A stretch of DNA of 64,000 bases, taken from Branchiostoma floridae (lineage: Eukaryota; Chordata; Leptocardii; Amphioxiformes; Branchiostomatidae). Below, in pieces: positions 11,161 through 22,819 of this stretch (position 1 is the first letter of the stretch; each line of letters begins with the position of its first letter). The stretch spans positions 4,972,065 to 5,036,064 of the forward strand of contig NC_049979.1 of NCBI RefSeq assembly GCF_000003815.2, read 5' to 3'. A model generated the notes under the pieces. That model saw only the letters and a program-made list of their open reading frames with translations. It was not told the DNA's origin and ran no database searches. The position numbers and the translations under genes were made by a program.

Positions 11161-11833
11161 ATAGTGACAACCTCTTGCCAAACTCTCTCTGTCCTAGCTC
11201 TTCCAGCAATACCCAGTGGGTGTTATAATCTTTCTATGTGCCAGTCGATACCTTCCTATCCATGAAGTACATTTGCTGTTATAACACCTCCAAACATGTA
11301 GTCTCTTACCATGCCGACTACAGCTTCGATAGATCTACAATACAGTGGTTTTCATCCACTTGTCAACTACGTAAATAAGAGAATGTAGAGTAAATGTTGT
11401 ATTTTCCACTCTTCCTACATAGTGGTTCCTAAAACAGAGACGCTGATTATTTTTAATTTGTTTATATGGGAGGCTTTGTATTTCTCTTTGATACAAAAGC
11501 TGAATTTTAAATGATTTGCTATGATTGTAAAGAGAAAGTCATATTAAAATTATTTTGAAGTACAACATTGAAGGATTCAACTTTTACTTTTGTTATTTTG
11601 TTTTTACTCCGCATTGTATTTACACATATATAGATATTGTATGAATTGCTCGATTGTAGTTTGCTACTTGTATAATTATTAGATATATGTAGATAGTAGT
11701 GCTTGCAGTGGTAGATGCAGGATTGTGCAATATTGTGTAAAACCAAGTCCATGTCACAGTGGAAGGTGGGTTGTTGTGTATTGCTGTAGCTACCACAACT
11801 AGTGTACCATACACATGATGTTAACAAGCATTG

Positions 11834-11910
11834 TCATTTCACACCATCCTCATACATAAACCATAGTCACCATCTCACAAATTGTGTCTGTGTCATTTTT
11901 TCATTCTCAT
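11834..11910 (+). promoter_or_regulatory. NOVA: Very dense YCAY cluster downstream of NOVA
   Basis: Eleven YCAY tetramers fall in 77 nt, about one expected by chance with equal base use; local pyrimidine richness raises the expectation. More sites follow to about 12170. If the NOVA transcript extends this far, this is the best candidate NOVA-binding site in the window. Confidence 0.45.
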
Positions 11911-12200
11911 GACTGCACATGGCATTTGTTGGCATTGTTCTAGGCATGTTTTAATACCTAATCATGTCCATACCTCAGCAGCCATTGCCATTGTACTGGT
12001 ACAGTAACATTCCACACCAGTGCTGCCGTCACCCAATGGCATTGCTTCTAGCTGTAGCATGCTGGTTGTTGTTGGGAAGTCGTCAACCCAAGGACTAATC
12101 ATGGACAGCATCACAAGCATGAGCCTCATCCCTCCGAGCAAGTGGCCTTCTTTGCCATCCATAAAAAAGTAGGATGGCTTCCTCCGTGTAATATAAACAA

Positions 12201-15200
12201 GTCCAGCAAATCAGACAATTTAGGATGTGAGCAAATAACAAAGGGATTGGGTGGGTGACTGACTGAAGACAGTTGTGGCTGCCAACATGCTAGATTTTCT
12301 CTATAATACTTGTGTTACCTAAAACTTACCTTCAACATCCCCCCTCCCTGCAAGTTTGCCTGCGCTATAATTACTTCTCATAAGCACCATATCCGCAGCA
12401 GCACCTCTTTTCATCATCAGCTTGAACCTAGCTGATATTCTATCTCTCACTTTGACCCAGTCTGTTCAAGACAGACTGATCCTGGCCAGGAGATTCCAGA
12501 CCTGACCTTTGCATGGTGCTACTCAGGTGGCCAATGCAGGTCAGGACTCCTGCACAATGCCATCACACCAGTATCCGCCTGTCTCTCTCTCTCTCTCTTC
12601 TGTTGATGATTACTTTGCTTGGGTGGAAGTTATGTCTACTTTTTTTTCTCCTAACAGATTATTTTCATGCAAATGAGCTACCTCACACCCCCTTTAATAC
12701 ACCTCCTAATTACAGTTTAATCACCTCACACAATTCACTTTTGTGTTTCATTACTGTCCTTCATTTGAGCTGCTTCTTTTCAAGCCACACCACCCAATTT
12801 CCACCCCTGAATGCTTATTAAGAGGCGGGCTTTCGACAGCAAATGACAATACTTTCTGGTCGGCATTATGAGACATTAGTAATCGCCTGGGGCCCATATT
12901 ATTCATCACCGTACACCGTGCTGTTCTCCCACCTGAGCCGGGCCCGAGGCGCTTTCTGACAATCCGTTACGGTCCGTTATGACAATGCACGGCCCCCACA
13001 ATATGAGCAGTGTCCAATTCACATAGATTGATGGACTAAAATGAGAGGGGGTGACTATATTTATTACAAAATTTGGATTGAAAAACAGCTGCAGAAGAGA
13101 TTTATAATATTCCGTCAAAACACGGGTTCCCAATGATTGAATGAGGCCGGACAGCGGCCCCGATATTTTTGGTGCACAGATGACGACCGTCAGTTATATC
13201 TTTCCGCGGCCACCCCATCTCCCCTAGCCCATTTTCAACGGTAGGACACGGAATTTCCCCCTCAAAACATCCAATTAGTTCCGTTCCCAGCAAATTACAG
13301 ATGTGTTTCCTTCCGTGTTGCGAAGATCAGCCGCTCCATATGAAGAAGGTGGGAAGTGGGTTCCTGTCCCCATGTTTCCCCCCCAACTGAACGAACACAA
13401 ATTCCCCAGCAGGTCAGCGAAAAAGCAAGCCAAGCCAAGGGTTGCAGGGACCCGCGTCTCTGGCACTTCTGACAAGCTAAATAGGACCCAGCTGTGTGGA
13501 GGTTATTCGCAGTCCAGACAGGAGATGGGGAAAGGTCGCCCCCTCCGCTTTAGGATAACCTCGCTTACCGGGATGAGTTACTGTGATTTGCCAAGGCTTC
13601 ACCGCTCGCCTGTGGTCGGGTTAGGCGTTACTTACATGTAAAAGTCACGTCTTTTACTCTGACTCGAACGGTTTTCACGCCCACCCATCACAAAACATAT
13701 GCCTCCAAAATCTGTAGGTATCAGAAAAATAGTCCACGCAGGGCGTGATATTTCGAAAACAAGCCACAACATAAGCACGGATTTATATCATACCGTACTC
13801 AAACTTAGAAACCAAACCCGGTAAACGAGGTTGGCTTTATAATGGCACCTATAAAACGTATCCTCCACGGGATAAAGGCTTATCTCAACCCTCGTCATCC
13901 ATAAATATATGACGTTTGAAGAATGCTACCCTCGTTGCTGCTAGGAGTAGGACGTGCTGCTGTCAATGCCGTAAAATATGTCACTTCTCAGCCAGAGGGG
14001 AAAGAAATCTTGAGCTACAAACCTATCCACGGGGTGTTAAAAACATCCCCAACCTAATTAAGATGGCCCCGCAGACGGTTTTCCATCAGAAATTCCCACA
14101 CACCGTGGAGATAAGTATCTATGCTGGAGAGAGCCAGCGCGTCGTCAGCTCGATTTTTCGATACCGTAAACAACCACGGAAATAAGGTTGACAACAGTGT
14201 CTAACGCCTGATCTCCAGCCACAACAAATCCCGTAGACTCTGCCAGATCATGAAACGCGATATTTGGAATCTCGTAATGCTTTCGTGTTCCCTTTAGTCC
14301 CCCCGAATATAGCCCTGCATTGTTCGCAGAGAGGTTTGTCATCCCAGTTCTTTGTGGCATCAGTATAGCTTCCTGCCAGGCTCCAGTTGTTATCATTCTT
14401 CTATCAAACCCACGGCGATGGTCGCCCCGGGCAATGCATACACGGTTACTGTGACCATGTGCGCCCTGTATCCGATATGCAAACTGGACACACCAAGAAT
14501 TTATTTGTTTTTATAAGAATTAACACTAGCTACGAAACGTTGGTACCGAAATCGTGGTCACCACATCGTAACACATGCGAATTTCGTTGCTAAGTCTTCG
14601 AGAAGTGGATGTAGGTTAAGAATATTTTGGTAACCCTATAGTCCCCATCGAGTGGAATTTCGGGGATGGGCCAGTTGTGCTTGAAGTAGTGGATCGAAAC
14701 AAGGAGATTTTGATCGAAACGGTCGACAAACAGTTTCATAGCTCGTTATCAAGCGTTGTAGCCGAATCGTAACTGTTTCTTTCCCATCCCAAATGATTTC
14801 TATCTTTGTTTTTAACAAGACAACCTTACTCAAACACGATTTTGTTGGACAGGAGAATGGTTCATCCCCAACTCTTGTGTTTGGAGGGAGTGTCCGTTTC
14901 TAATCTTTTCTGTGTCGTTGAACCGGCCCCTTTCAAGCCCCTTTCTACGGCTAATTCGTTCTGGTATTGTAACATGCCGCAATTGTGATTCTCAGGACCA
15001 TGGAAAAGCGCCTGGAATTCTGACCACTGCTGGCCTCGCATGGAAGTTTAGTTCCCGGGCCATCTGGGCTACACTCGGACCGGCCACCATCTTGCTTTTC
15101 CTGCTAGACTCCAAAAATGACGACAGCCAAATTGTAACTTAAATAATGTGTGTCATCCACCACCTAACTATAAATCGAAACACTCTCAACAAGAAATAGA

Positions 15201-17220
15201 TATTACTGCTCTCTATTTTTAGTAAAATAAAGACGTCAATGAGATTTGTACTTCGTCTTGGTGCTATAGCCTGCCACACAGGGGTCAGGCCCCCTTTATC
15301 TATGCACACGATCATCCAGTTCATGGTCTATGCAAGAAGAGGAGCTGAACGTAAACGACCGTGGTTTGCTGTTTGTGTATGCGACCGCGGGTGTTATCGA
15401 TAATCATCATCAGCTGTGATTTATGGTGGAATACTGCCCGAGGCACAGTGGCGGCTCCCTGATAGGGCAGCTCGCAAGCCTCCGCTGTGCCCCAACACGT
15501 CACAGTATGATCCAGTAGCTGTAGAATAACTAGCGACTTTCGCTGTTTTAAGACTAACGCCGTGTGCGTGGCTCTGATATGCACATGCCGCCGTAAGAGT
15601 ATCCTTAAATTGAACGGTAAAGAAGGAACCGTGCGGCGAACGAGTTATGAAATAATTATGAGCACACAGTCTTGTATCCGATACTCAGAGGTCGGCGGCT
15701 ACAACCGCAACCTCCCCTATCAAGCCATCATTCCTCTTCCTCTCTCCAGCTATGCAACCAAACCGACAACGTCTGTACCATAACATTCTACATTACGTGT
15801 GTCCACACCGCCATGGCCGCCCTTAACACATTTCTATACCTTCTCTATGCGCCAGCATTTCTAGATCATCGTGAGTCAATTACGCATATATGCATACAAT
15901 GTCCTGACATGTAAAATTGTGGGGGAAAGCGTGTTCTAATTTTCGGTGTTGAAATTTTCCCATGAATGATGGATTGTGATTGTGAGCATTTATTGAGTGA
16001 CTTTCACACATCGTGTTCATTTGATATAGACTCAAAGCAGTTTCATGATCGGCGTTGGCGCCATGAGTCGAGTATGCAAAATGTATGCTCCATTGATGGT
16101 GCAACCTAGATTTATTCTAATATCCCGCAGATGTGAAAACTATGTGCATAGAATTATATTTTTGTAATAAAATCAATATGGTCTGAATCCCGGCTGCGCC
16201 TACCGTGGGTTACAATGGTGTGCCAGTATATTGTAATTAGCTATAAATGAGGTTCGGGGATTACGGTGTTTGAAAACGACTGCCGCGCTACCAATGGTGA
16301 AGGATATTCACGGTTATGTAGACCAGGTCAGGTCGTGTGGGTCTGTACAGACACGGGGCCGAATGTTAGCCACACAGAGTATAGGTGAGGATGGGTTTGC
16401 TATTGTGTAAACCTAGGCAGACCCCTCAAAACCGCGCTCCTTCTAAAGGATACAAATGAGTTTCCCAGCCGATGACGCACTCCAAACCGTCGTTGCGCCA
16501 GGTCGACAGCTCGCTGTAAGTGGCTACACGAGACCAGAATAAGAAATGAGTGCTTTAGGTCCTTACCGTGGCCCTCTTCTTTTGTCTCTTTGATATTCAC
16601 TCGAAAATACACCAGCAAGTGGTGTAATCTTCTCTCAAAGGGCTACATCGCCCGGTGACATCGCCCATATCTTTGAGGAACGAGCTGCCAGGAAGACCGT
16701 GGTCCTTTGACATGTATCAGTACAAAATGAACGGGGCTGGTTGCTTTGTTGGGGTAATATAACGTATTCGCGGGGGTAAAAAGGACTAATAACCGTACGA
16801 AATATTGACGTTATTGTAACAATGGAAAGAAGTATTTTGTCGTGGGTTTACCTCTATCAGCAAATACATTTTCTTCTCATTTCCTTCGCAATTTTGCCAA
16901 AAACTGGAGGAAACGTCGTTGGTAACTGTCTAAAATATGAGGATAGCTGTAGCGACTTCCTGGAACGCCATAGGCATAGCTGTCATCTTGTTGCAGACGC
17001 CAGGGCTGTAATATGAACAAGCTCTCATGTGAGACACGGCAGTACCGGTGTAGGGTTTTACGATGTAAATAGAATGTATGGTAAATGGTGTTCTTGGACT
17101 ACTTAGCTGCTCAGCCAGGGAGTTTAACGTTTCCTTCCTAAATCTGATATAGACCACGCACACCAACCGCCAGGTGTTCCCCGATATGTTATAGACGCGA
17201 GCTTTATTGACACAAACAAA
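12201..17220. other. Repeat-poor non-coding block downstream of NOVA
   Basis: About 5 kb has none of the MITE families that fill the rest of the intergenic DNA, apart from a short (CT)n run near 12583-12600. Open frames here are short, lack recognisable motifs and often need non-ATG starts. Parts such as 12820-13300 have the balanced, non-repetitive texture of conserved regulatory DNA. No gene is supported. Confidence 0.4.
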
Positions 17221-17224
17221 GGTA

Positions 17225-17680
17225 GTGACTTTTGTATGGTCAGATATTAGCTACAAAAAAGGCTGATACAGAATAAATCTTAAAACTCTACTAAATAAAA
17301 GTATGGGATAACAAGAAAATCTCCATGCAATCAGGTGGGGCTATAAAACATGAGTGTCACTATCTGTTCTAATCACAAAGCATTCTTTTATGTATTTACC
17401 TGTCACACGATAAAAAGTACAGTGACTTTTGTATGATCAAATATAAATCACAAAAAGGGTGGATACAGAATAAATCTCAAAACTATTCTAAATAAAAATA
17501 TAGGATAATAAGAAAACCTTCATACAATAAGAAAACCTTCATACAATAAGAAAACCTCCATACAATAAGAAAACCTCCATACAATAAGAAAACCTCCATA
17601 CAATCAGTTGGGGCTAAACATGAGTGTCACGATCTTTTCTAATCACAAAGCAATCTTTTATGTATTTACCTATCTTAGCG
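17225..17680. repeat. Direct duplication of about 190 bp with a 19 bp tandem array in one copy
   Basis: Copy A (about 17225-17405) and copy B (about 17418-17680) share GTGACTTTTGTATG at one end and TTTTATGTATTTACCT at the other. In copy B the single AATAAGAAAACCTCCATAC unit has become about five tandem 19 bp units (17507-17601). Copy A has only one diverged unit, so the array probably grew after the duplication. Confidence 0.8.
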
Positions 17681-18414
17681 TTATGAGGGCTGTCGGATCT
17701 AAAGTAAAGATATAGTCAAATCTACTTCTGGTATCGAGTATCTTAAAATCTGTAGTATTTTTATAGGCATAGGAATATGAATAACGTATTGCGTAACATA
17801 TCGTACCCCAAAGCGAGTCGTTGTCTTTTATTCGATTTCGTCTGTTTCGACTTAAAATATCTTAGACATGATATCATTTTGTCGACGTTAAAGTGGATTT
17901 TCCCAGGGAAGAAATAAAGGAGGTATTTCGTGCAAACAAGAACCATATGCAGTGCGGTGTCAAGTGACACGTTTGTTGGGAAGCACCCTATTATCTTCAA
18001 AATGAGCTGAGATAGAGATCGCTTACCGAAAGACAAACAAATACTGTAAGATTAACGTTAGTACCGATATTGTTAGAACGGAAATGTTTTGAGGCAGGGC
18101 AGCTACTGTACTGTACTCTGACCTCAGTGCAGTTGACCCAACACGAACTTTGTCGACCTGTGTACATCTCAAAATTCCCTCCCACGAATGAAGAGTCAAT
18201 GAACTGTGTTTGTAACACCAGGGTTAGTACATAAACATAACGTTTCATTTGCCCGTAATTTGAAAACAAAAAAATATTCTTTGTATTTTCACTACCATTA
18301 ATGGAATTCTTTTACTGTTGGCTCAATTTTCTGTGTTGCTTGATACCATGATTATAGAAATATAACAAGTACAAGTATATCAAAATCTCACATCGAAAAA
18401 TCTTGCTCGTCCGA

Positions 18415-18610
18415 TCGGGTAAGGCTTAGGTTACATTCCCGGCCGGGCAGCTTTCGGGAGCGAAAAGAATGACATAAAAGACATCAGAATACACAAAATG
18501 TCAAAATAAGATTCGTGGGCATGATTTGTGTATATTTCTAGGTATACATTTTAATTTTTCGTTTCTTAAAACATCCTGGGCAGGCCATGGTTTGGAAATG
18601 TGACCTAAGC
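18415..18610 (+). repeat. Inverted-repeat arm (partner at 19725-19880)
   Basis: The segment, containing CCCGGCCGGG and TTTTTCGTTTCTTAAAACATCC, reappears in reverse complement at 19725-19880. The two arms are about 1.1 kb apart and enclose a TTAA-flanked element and a TACTC-ended MITE. They may be the ends of one older element that was invaded later. Confidence 0.65.
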
Positions 18611-18690
18611 TGGGGTAGGACATACACTTGCCCGATCAGCACTTTCACTTGCATGGGACAATAGGGCTAGTGGACTTGTCCAACCCTTAA

Positions 18691-19252
18691 AGGTATGCTA
18701 CGTAATTATCTTTGTGTCCCCCCAAGTTAGACCCTCTTGGCTGTAAGCAACAACTTCCAGGCCTCCAGTAGGCACCCTAGGGGGTGGGCTAATGAGTTTA
18801 TCACACTCCAGCTGGCTACAGGGGAAGATCTTCTTCTTTTCAAACACTCAATTTTTTTTCACTTCAGAATAGGATATAATCGTGCACTTAGTCTATTTTG
18901 TAGGGTATCAATAAGCTGAGGTTACATTCCCTTCAAAACTGCAAGAAATCTTGCAAAGATTACGTTTTTCAAAAACTCTGGTGCAACTGTCATCAGACAC
19001 CCCACTGTGCAGTCAGGCACACAAGACACTGATAAGCCAGATGTGGGCGTATTTCCCTAGGAAGCATGGAGGTCCATGTAGGAAGATCACAGTTTGTAGA
19101 CATCATCTGACATGTTTGTTTGATGCACTGATGTTGCAACTTCTCTCACTGAGCCTTGATATTCAATGCTAAAGGGTAGACTTAGCTTACTATGTAAAGA
19201 AATGGCAGGAAAATCTACTTTTTGTATTGTCCAAATATTACGTAGCATACCT
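18691..19252. mobile_element. TTAA-flanked MITE
   Basis: The 562 bp element starts AGGTATGCTACGTAAT and ends ATTACGTAGCATACCT, with TTAA on each side (18687-18690 and 19253-19256). TTAA duplication is typical of piggyBac and Kolobok; AGG ends fit Kolobok better. The interior has no transposase-like open frame. Confidence 0.75.
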
Positions 19253-19430
19253 TTAACACACATTGTTACATGGAACTAAAGTTATGTATTAATTTTTGCA
19301 CCCTTCTGGCTTGTCTTTAATTATCGACGTTCTGCCTCGGGGACCGGCGCGATGGCGCGACCCAAACGACAGGATTGGGATAAGATACGCCACTGACTGT
19401 CACAAGATTAGTCAAGAAGGAGGCCATTTT

Positions 19431-19625
19431 TACTCCCCAAGCAGAGGCTAGACTCCGGCTGTTTTTTTTTTACGTTTTTTTAATGCATTTTTATCGGGCT
19501 TTCTATTTTGTACAGTTTTCTTGAGGCCCCGAGACATCAGGAAAATTGTACAAAATAGAAAGCCCGATAAAAAGGCATAAAAAAACTTTTAAAAAAGCCG
19601 GAGCCTAACCTTTGCTTGGAGAGTA
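19431..19625. mobile_element. TACTC-ended palindromic MITE, 9 bp duplication
   Basis: The 195 bp element has long inverted arms (AAGCAGAGG...CCTTTGCTTGG; ATCGGGCTTTCTATTTTGTAC and its inverse). A perfect 9 bp direct repeat, GGCCATTTT, flanks it at 19422-19430 and 19626-19634. Relatives are at 43728, 44079 and 53474. Confidence 0.85.
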
Positions 19626-19724
19626 GGCCATTTTGTCATTTCCTTGTTTGGCATGTGTGTCATCCTTTTTTTGTCGTTTTAATGCCGGGCTCCCTTACAG
19701 TATTCGCTCATTCTGTGAGTCCCG

Positions 19725-19880
19725 GGAAGGCTTAGTTCACATTTCCAAACCGGGGCCCGGCCGGGATGTTTTAAGAAACGAAAAATCAAATTGTATACCT
19801 AGAAAAATACACAAATTATGCCCTTGACTCTTATTTCGACATTTTGTGTATTTTGTTGGTTTCATCAGGCACTTCAAGTA
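19725..19880 (-). repeat. Inverted-repeat arm (partner at 18415-18610)
   Basis: Reverse-complement partner of 18415-18610, sharing the block around CATCCCGGCCGGG and AAACATCC/GGATGTTT and the AATACACAAAATGTC stretch. It is diverged and slightly shorter. Confidence 0.6.
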
Positions 19881-20860
19881 TTTTTTACACAAATATTAGA
19901 TCTACACATGGTTTTATAACCTCACTTTTGTTGAGACTTTGGTTGTATATTTTTTAATGGTTCGTTGAATCTGAAGTACGGGGAGGGAGGGTGATGAAAG
20001 CACTGCGTGGGACGACTGCTAAAATTCTGGCAATAAACATGACCTTGTGCTGTTCCTGACTGATGCGGCTGAACGGCCGGGGATGCTCATGTGTTCCCTC
20101 TATACCTCTGCAGAATTCCAACGAGCACAGAACCGACGAGAAATTATGTCGCACTTTCCCCCCGGCAGAAATCCGAGGGGCATTATATCTGTAGGTGAGA
20201 TATTAAACTTTAATTGAAAATCAATAACCAAATCCTGCTGTAACGTTATCCACTTAGGACGTGTCCACGACGTTAATTCTGAAGACAAAAATCTAACCAA
20301 GATACGGAAAATTTGGGTTGGGTAGCAGTGCAGGGCTTAGTATCTTATGATGATGAAGATGAAGCACCGAGCTTGGTACAACACAAGGCAGGGAAGATGC
20401 GGGCCTCCTACTCTACTGTGCCTCCCGGAGTTGATGGGATCGTTCAGCAGAAGCTCTCCTCCACCCCATCATTTTGCCGGCAGCCTCCTGCTGTTCGATG
20501 GGTCCTATTGTCCGGTAACCGGCGGCAGGTGTGCCCGACAACCCACAGGACCCGCGATCGAATTTCACGCTCTAAATTTTCATCCACTGTCTATAGCCCT
20601 GTCATTTGCATCACCAGTGCCTCATTTGTAGATTTGAAATTGGTTTTCAACCTTGCACTTACTTCAATCGTGCGAGGAGCTGAATATTGAGGGATGAGAG
20701 AACAGGGGGCAGATATTGGCGTCTGGGGACGGTGATTGGCTGTTGGCAGTGTTGCATCCTGAATTGGATGTCGTTTGTTCACCTGGTCTCATAAGGCCGC
20801 AAAGTGGATAGACGTGACTTATAGAAGAAATATATGATATTCTGCAAAAGGCCCGACCAG
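19881..20860. other. Non-coding stretch, one unconvincing open frame
   Basis: No gene recognised. A plus-strand frame at 20313-20690 includes an acidic Y-D-D-E-D-E run but has no usable splice donor and no family match. Confidence 0.35.
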
Positions 20861-20869
20861 CGGTTTCGT

Positions 20870-21128
20870 TAGTCTCTATCAGACTACGGGTCTCTGGAAA
20901 AACCGTAGAAATGGAACAAGTAGAGGAGCTAGCCGGCTATACTTCTCTGGCCTCCTCTAGTCTGTGTAACACAAACTCTACTGTCCAGGGCTGTAACTGG
21001 CCCCTCCCCTTCTAGGGGACTGGCGGATGTTGGGCGGGCTGATATAAGCGAGATTTATTCAGGCTAATACTCCTCTATTTGTTCAATTTCTATGGTTTTT
21101 CCGGCGACCCGGAGTCTGGTAGAGACTA
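20870..21128. mobile_element. TAGTCTC-ended MITE carrying a second MITE inside
   Basis: The element starts TAGTCTCTATCAGACT and ends AGTCTGGTAGAGACTA, with matching GGAAAAACCGTAGAAAT and TTTCTATGGTTTTTCC arms. The flanking 9-mers CGGTTTCGT (20861-20869) and CGATTTCGT (21129-21137) differ at one base. A TAGTCTGTG-type element (20958-21066) is inserted in it. Confidence 0.8.
20958..21066 (-). mobile_element. Nested TAGTCTGTG-type MITE
   Basis: It begins TAGTCTGTGTAACACAAACT and ends TTCAGGCTA, the same family as 22741-24073 and 62048-62233. The flanking 9-mers GGCCTCCTC and ATACTCCTC share six aligned positions, a worn target duplication. Confidence 0.65.
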
Positions 21129-21137
21129 CGATTTCGT

Positions 21138-21985
21138 TACGCGACACGAACATGGCTCTGTATCTGCAGTACAGGTGATCAGTCTCCTTCCATCGATCCC
21201 TGCAGATGCAGGATTGTTTCGTGTTGCCCGTAGACTCCCCAACACATCGTGTTTATCGGTTGCCAATGAAGAAGGTCTCTCTATCTCCTTCCCTGCCGGG
21301 TCAATGTTCACGTGACTCCCGGTAGTTTTTTTACGGCCCGTACGTGCACCACATCTGATGCCTCCAATATCGCCCGTCTTGCTACATGTTGTCAACACTC
21401 ACTGACGTGCCAAAATATGTTTGTTGTGTCCCTTACTATCTAGTGATGCCAGCTATAAGCAAGGCTATGTTGGTTGGTTGCACACTGTATCAAGGAGACT
21501 ATGTTGAAAATTTTATCAGAAAATTCTAATAACTTGAACCAAGCAAGGTCACCTACATTACCCAGTTCCTCCTGGCTCAGCCTGGTGTGGCTGTCGGATT
21601 TCTAAACACTCTACAGAGTTCTGTTATTTATCTAACCATTAATTATCGGGAATTAATATGAGTGAAAGGTACCACACAGCATCTCCCGAAATAGCACTGT
21701 CCTCCATGGATCTAACGACCGGTTCTTGCTCAGACATTCTGGCACGTGACCAAGGACATTTCACACCGACTTGGTCTTGACCTTTATTTAATTCGAATGG
21801 GATTTTCTTGCCTTACCGGCGATGGGAGTGAAAAAACCTCGCTATTGCATTCCCCGTGTGAATCCAATGGGGCGAAGAATGCACAGGTCACGGACAATAC
21901 TTGGTAACACCGTTCTTCGAATGCGCCAAATCCTTGATACTGGTATTTTACCTCACGACAACAACGCGCTAAATATGATGGAGGC
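21138..21985. other. Non-coding stretch, nothing recognised
   Basis: No exon, RNA gene or repeat family seen on either strand between the two MITE clusters. Confidence 0.35.
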
Positions 21986-21994
21986 GTCCCACGC

Positions 21995-22194
21995 TAGCCT
22001 CCATAGCAGGCTTTCCGGTGTCTTTTTGGGGGGGCTCATAATACAATTTTCCTGGCCATTTCTATTTGTACTGGGTCACTGATTGCTGGCCTTTTCTGAC
22101 TGCCGGCAATCAGCGACCCAGTACAAATAGAAATGACCAGCAAAAGTGTATCATGAGCCCCAAAAAGGCCCCAGAGAGCCTGCTTTGGAGGCTA
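21995..22194. mobile_element. TAGCCTCC-ended palindromic MITE, perfect 9 bp duplication
   Basis: Exactly 200 bp, TAGCCTCCATAGCAGGCT...AGCCTGCTTTGGAGGCTA, folding into a near-complete hairpin with arms of about 90 bp. It is flanked by GTCCCACGC at 21986-21994 and 22195-22203. Relatives are at 40992-41326 and 42230-42446. Confidence 0.9.
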
Positions 22195-22203
22195 GTCCCA
22201 CGC

Positions 22204-22731
22204 CGCCTTCGGCGCATGTCTAGTCAGTAGATGACTGTCTCCAGAGCCCAGACAGTCCATCGGCACCCTTACATCCACAGATTTGGGTAGTTTATCAAAA
22301 ATGGTCGCGTTCATATGATGGAGTCTGAAAACGTTTATTTTCACAAGATGGCGTCCAGTCAGTAGATGCACACAAAGAAAAATATCATCATTCAAGAAAC
22401 GAAAATCGACCCAAAATGATTAATGGTTGAAGGGCGTCTCACGAAAATCTCGCCTGTTTGAATCTTGATAGTTACTGCCTTAATAATATCGATAGGCAAG
22501 CCATAGGATTGTTTTGGGACCAATTTAGTCACGTGGTAACCCAGCTTTTTGTATGATTCGTTTGAAACGCTGTTCAGTTTGTATGGATTGGTTCACCTCA
22601 CAAGCTTATGAGGTCGGGGTACCGGGTTATTATGTCTATGTATGTTGTCCGTAATATCATGTTCCCATCGATGCTGTCAGTTGCACGTTTCAGTATAGCA
22701 AGTGCAACTTTCTTCTTAAGTTCTTTGACTA
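22204..22731. other. Non-coding stretch, nothing recognised
   Basis: No gene or repeat family seen between the hairpin MITE and the nested transposon. Confidence 0.35.
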
Positions 22732-22819
22732 GCAGAACAGTAGCCTGATGAAATCTCACTTATAGCAGCCCGCTTGACATCCGTCGACCTCTGTGGGGAG
22801 GGGCCAGTTGCAGGCCCGG

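Larger units (their letters stand above)
10729..12200 (+). other. NOVA: Probable NOVA 3' UTR and downstream flank
   Basis: Non-coding, AT-rich sequence follows the stop codon. No AATAAA was seen; an ATTAAA at 11543-11548 followed by T-rich sequence is one possible cleavage signal, so the true end is uncertain. The region is strongly enriched in YCAY tetramers (separate entries). Confidence 0.5.

Noticed and set aside
17507-17601. CRISPR-like spaced repeat
   Set aside because: The 19 bp units are directly adjacent without spacers, and the genome is eukaryotic.
20313-20690. Plus-strand frame with a Y-D-D-E-D-E run
   Set aside because: The acidic run recalls several nuclear proteins, but no donor, neighbour exon or family match supports it.
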